A stretch of DNA of 64,000 bases from Gimesia aquarii (GTDB taxonomy: Bacteria; Planctomycetota; Planctomycetia; Planctomycetales; Planctomycetaceae), in assembly GCF_007748175.1 (NCBI RefSeq), contig NZ_CP037422.1:4728334-4792333 (forward strand), given 5' to 3'. A program made the translations under genes and the position numbers. The stretch's first letter is position 1. Each line of letters opens with the position of its first letter. Shown here one piece after another: positions 63,513-64,000 of the stretch. A model generated the notes under the pieces. The model worked only from the letters and a program-made list of their open reading frames with translations. It ran no database searches and was not told the origin of the DNA.

Positions 63513-64000
63513 TTAAATTGAAGTTGGGTCACGACCTTTCTCTTCCTTCCACTTATGAACCGCTACTTTTGCAATTTCCAAGTCTCTTTGCCGGATAGCT
63601 TGACTTGAGCGATATAATTGTACGAGATAAACCATCGTCCAGACGAACAACGAGCAATAAACAGCTATTTTATTCTGTGGTTCGGGAAATTCAGTCAGTT
63701 TGAAGATAAAAAAAACGATTGCTCCTACTGTAAACCACCAACCAAGAAAATGAACCAATTGTCTGTCGTGTTTATCAGAACGGACGACGAAACCCTGCTT
63801 CGGAACCATAAAACAGAATATCAGTGAGATCATAATTGATGTAGCTGGCGCAAGCAGAAAACGAGGCGATTGTAACTTCCAGGCTGTGATAAGTCCCAAA
63901 ATAGTAGTGACTAAAATGATAGGGACCAAGATCTTAGCCCATCTTTTGCGTGTAATTAATAGTTCATCGGGTCCGGGTGTTGGAATTTTATCAGGATTGT
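63513..64000 (-). CDS. Membrane protein (5' part missing)
   Basis: The frame is open from 63513 to the right edge, where it reads NPDKIPTPGPDELLITRKRW before hydrophobic segments, so the N-terminus lies beyond the window. Four likely membrane spans occur: IILVTTILGLITAW, FLLAPATSIMISLIFCFMV, FLGWWFTVGAIVFFIF and IAVYCSLFVWTMVYLV. A cytoplasmic helical end (LEIAKVAVHKWKEEKGRD) closes it. Function unknown. Confidence 0.65.
   Translation of the reverse strand, partial: NPDKIPTPGPDELLITRKRWAKILVPIILVTTILGLITAWKLQSPRFLLAPATSIMISLIFCFMVPKQGFVVRSDKHDRQLVHFLGWWFTVGAIVFFIFKLTEFPEPQNKIAVYCSLFVWTMVYLVQLYRSSQAIRQRDLEIAKVAVHKWKEEKGRDPTSI

Noticed and set aside
1-64000. tRNA and rRNA genes
   Set aside because: I looked through the gene-free stretches and saw no cloverleaf-like sequence with a TTCRA loop; none can be supported by eye.

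Overview
The window looks like chromosome of a marine-type planctomycete (order Planctomycetales, Gimesia-like), but this is inferred from protein families only and no rRNA is present. The pointers are a DUF1501 and DUF1549/DUF1553 cytochrome pair, a Rhodopirellula-type ECF sigma factor with a FecR-LamG partner, a PVC-type haem-binding CxxCH protein, an LEPRxLL-type surface protein, a sulfatase plus a sulfatase remnant, PQQ-repeat propellers and moderate G+C. I found no tRNA, rRNA, CRISPR array or intact insertion sequence.

Layout. 1-6388 (minus): an operon of sigma factor, FecR-LamG membrane protein, DUF1549/1553 cytochrome and DUF1501 protein, the last running off the left edge. 6863-12263 (plus): a lipid or polyketide cluster of beta-ketoacyl synthase, acyl carrier protein, two CrtI-like FAD oxidoreductases and a FabZ-like dehydratase. 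12293-14255 (minus): a PQQ propeller and an FxsA protein. 14256-15302 is without a gene. 15303-17543 (plus): a small reading frame broken by one TAG, an intracellular subtilase and a stand-alone subtilase-propeptide-like inhibitor. 17849-19406: small membrane proteins and a SnoaL-like protein. 19965-23900: a 1311-residue LEPRxLL surface protein with a metzincin-like zinc motif and a nearly perfect 494-bp internal duplication, followed by hairpins and a frameshifted sulfatase remnant.

24492-35301 is a mixed accessory stretch: methyltransferase, nitroreductase, SUKH protein, BLUF photoreceptor, SRPBCC protein, PQQ propeller, minimal zincin, esterase, a 31-residue membrane ORF, AraC regulator with VOC protein, and a 2OG-Fe(II) oxygenase. 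35573-38940 holds a parallel beta-helix protein and a MarR-type regulator with a C-terminal four-cysteine segment. Its own promoter and that of the next gene carry the same palindrome between the -10 box and the start codon. 39190-39538 is a decayed copy of the VOC gene at 34146.

39608-54572: the GDSL/propeller/HEAT/cytochrome c protein, an NTF2-hydrolase pair with dyad sites, several unrecognised proteins, a second methyltransferase, an SMP-30 lactonase, and a phosphoketolase-acetate kinase operon (sugar phosphate to acetyl phosphate to acetate plus ATP). 54826-64000: a GDSL-esterase fusion, secreted proteins, an NAD(P)-binding reductase, an arylsulfatase, a DUF2007 protein, an acyltransferase-3 membrane protein and a membrane protein cut by the right edge.

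The most promising leads are the synthase/ACP/double-desaturase/FabZ cluster, the subtilase-inhibitor pair with its TAG-interrupted neighbour, and the MarR palindromic circuit.
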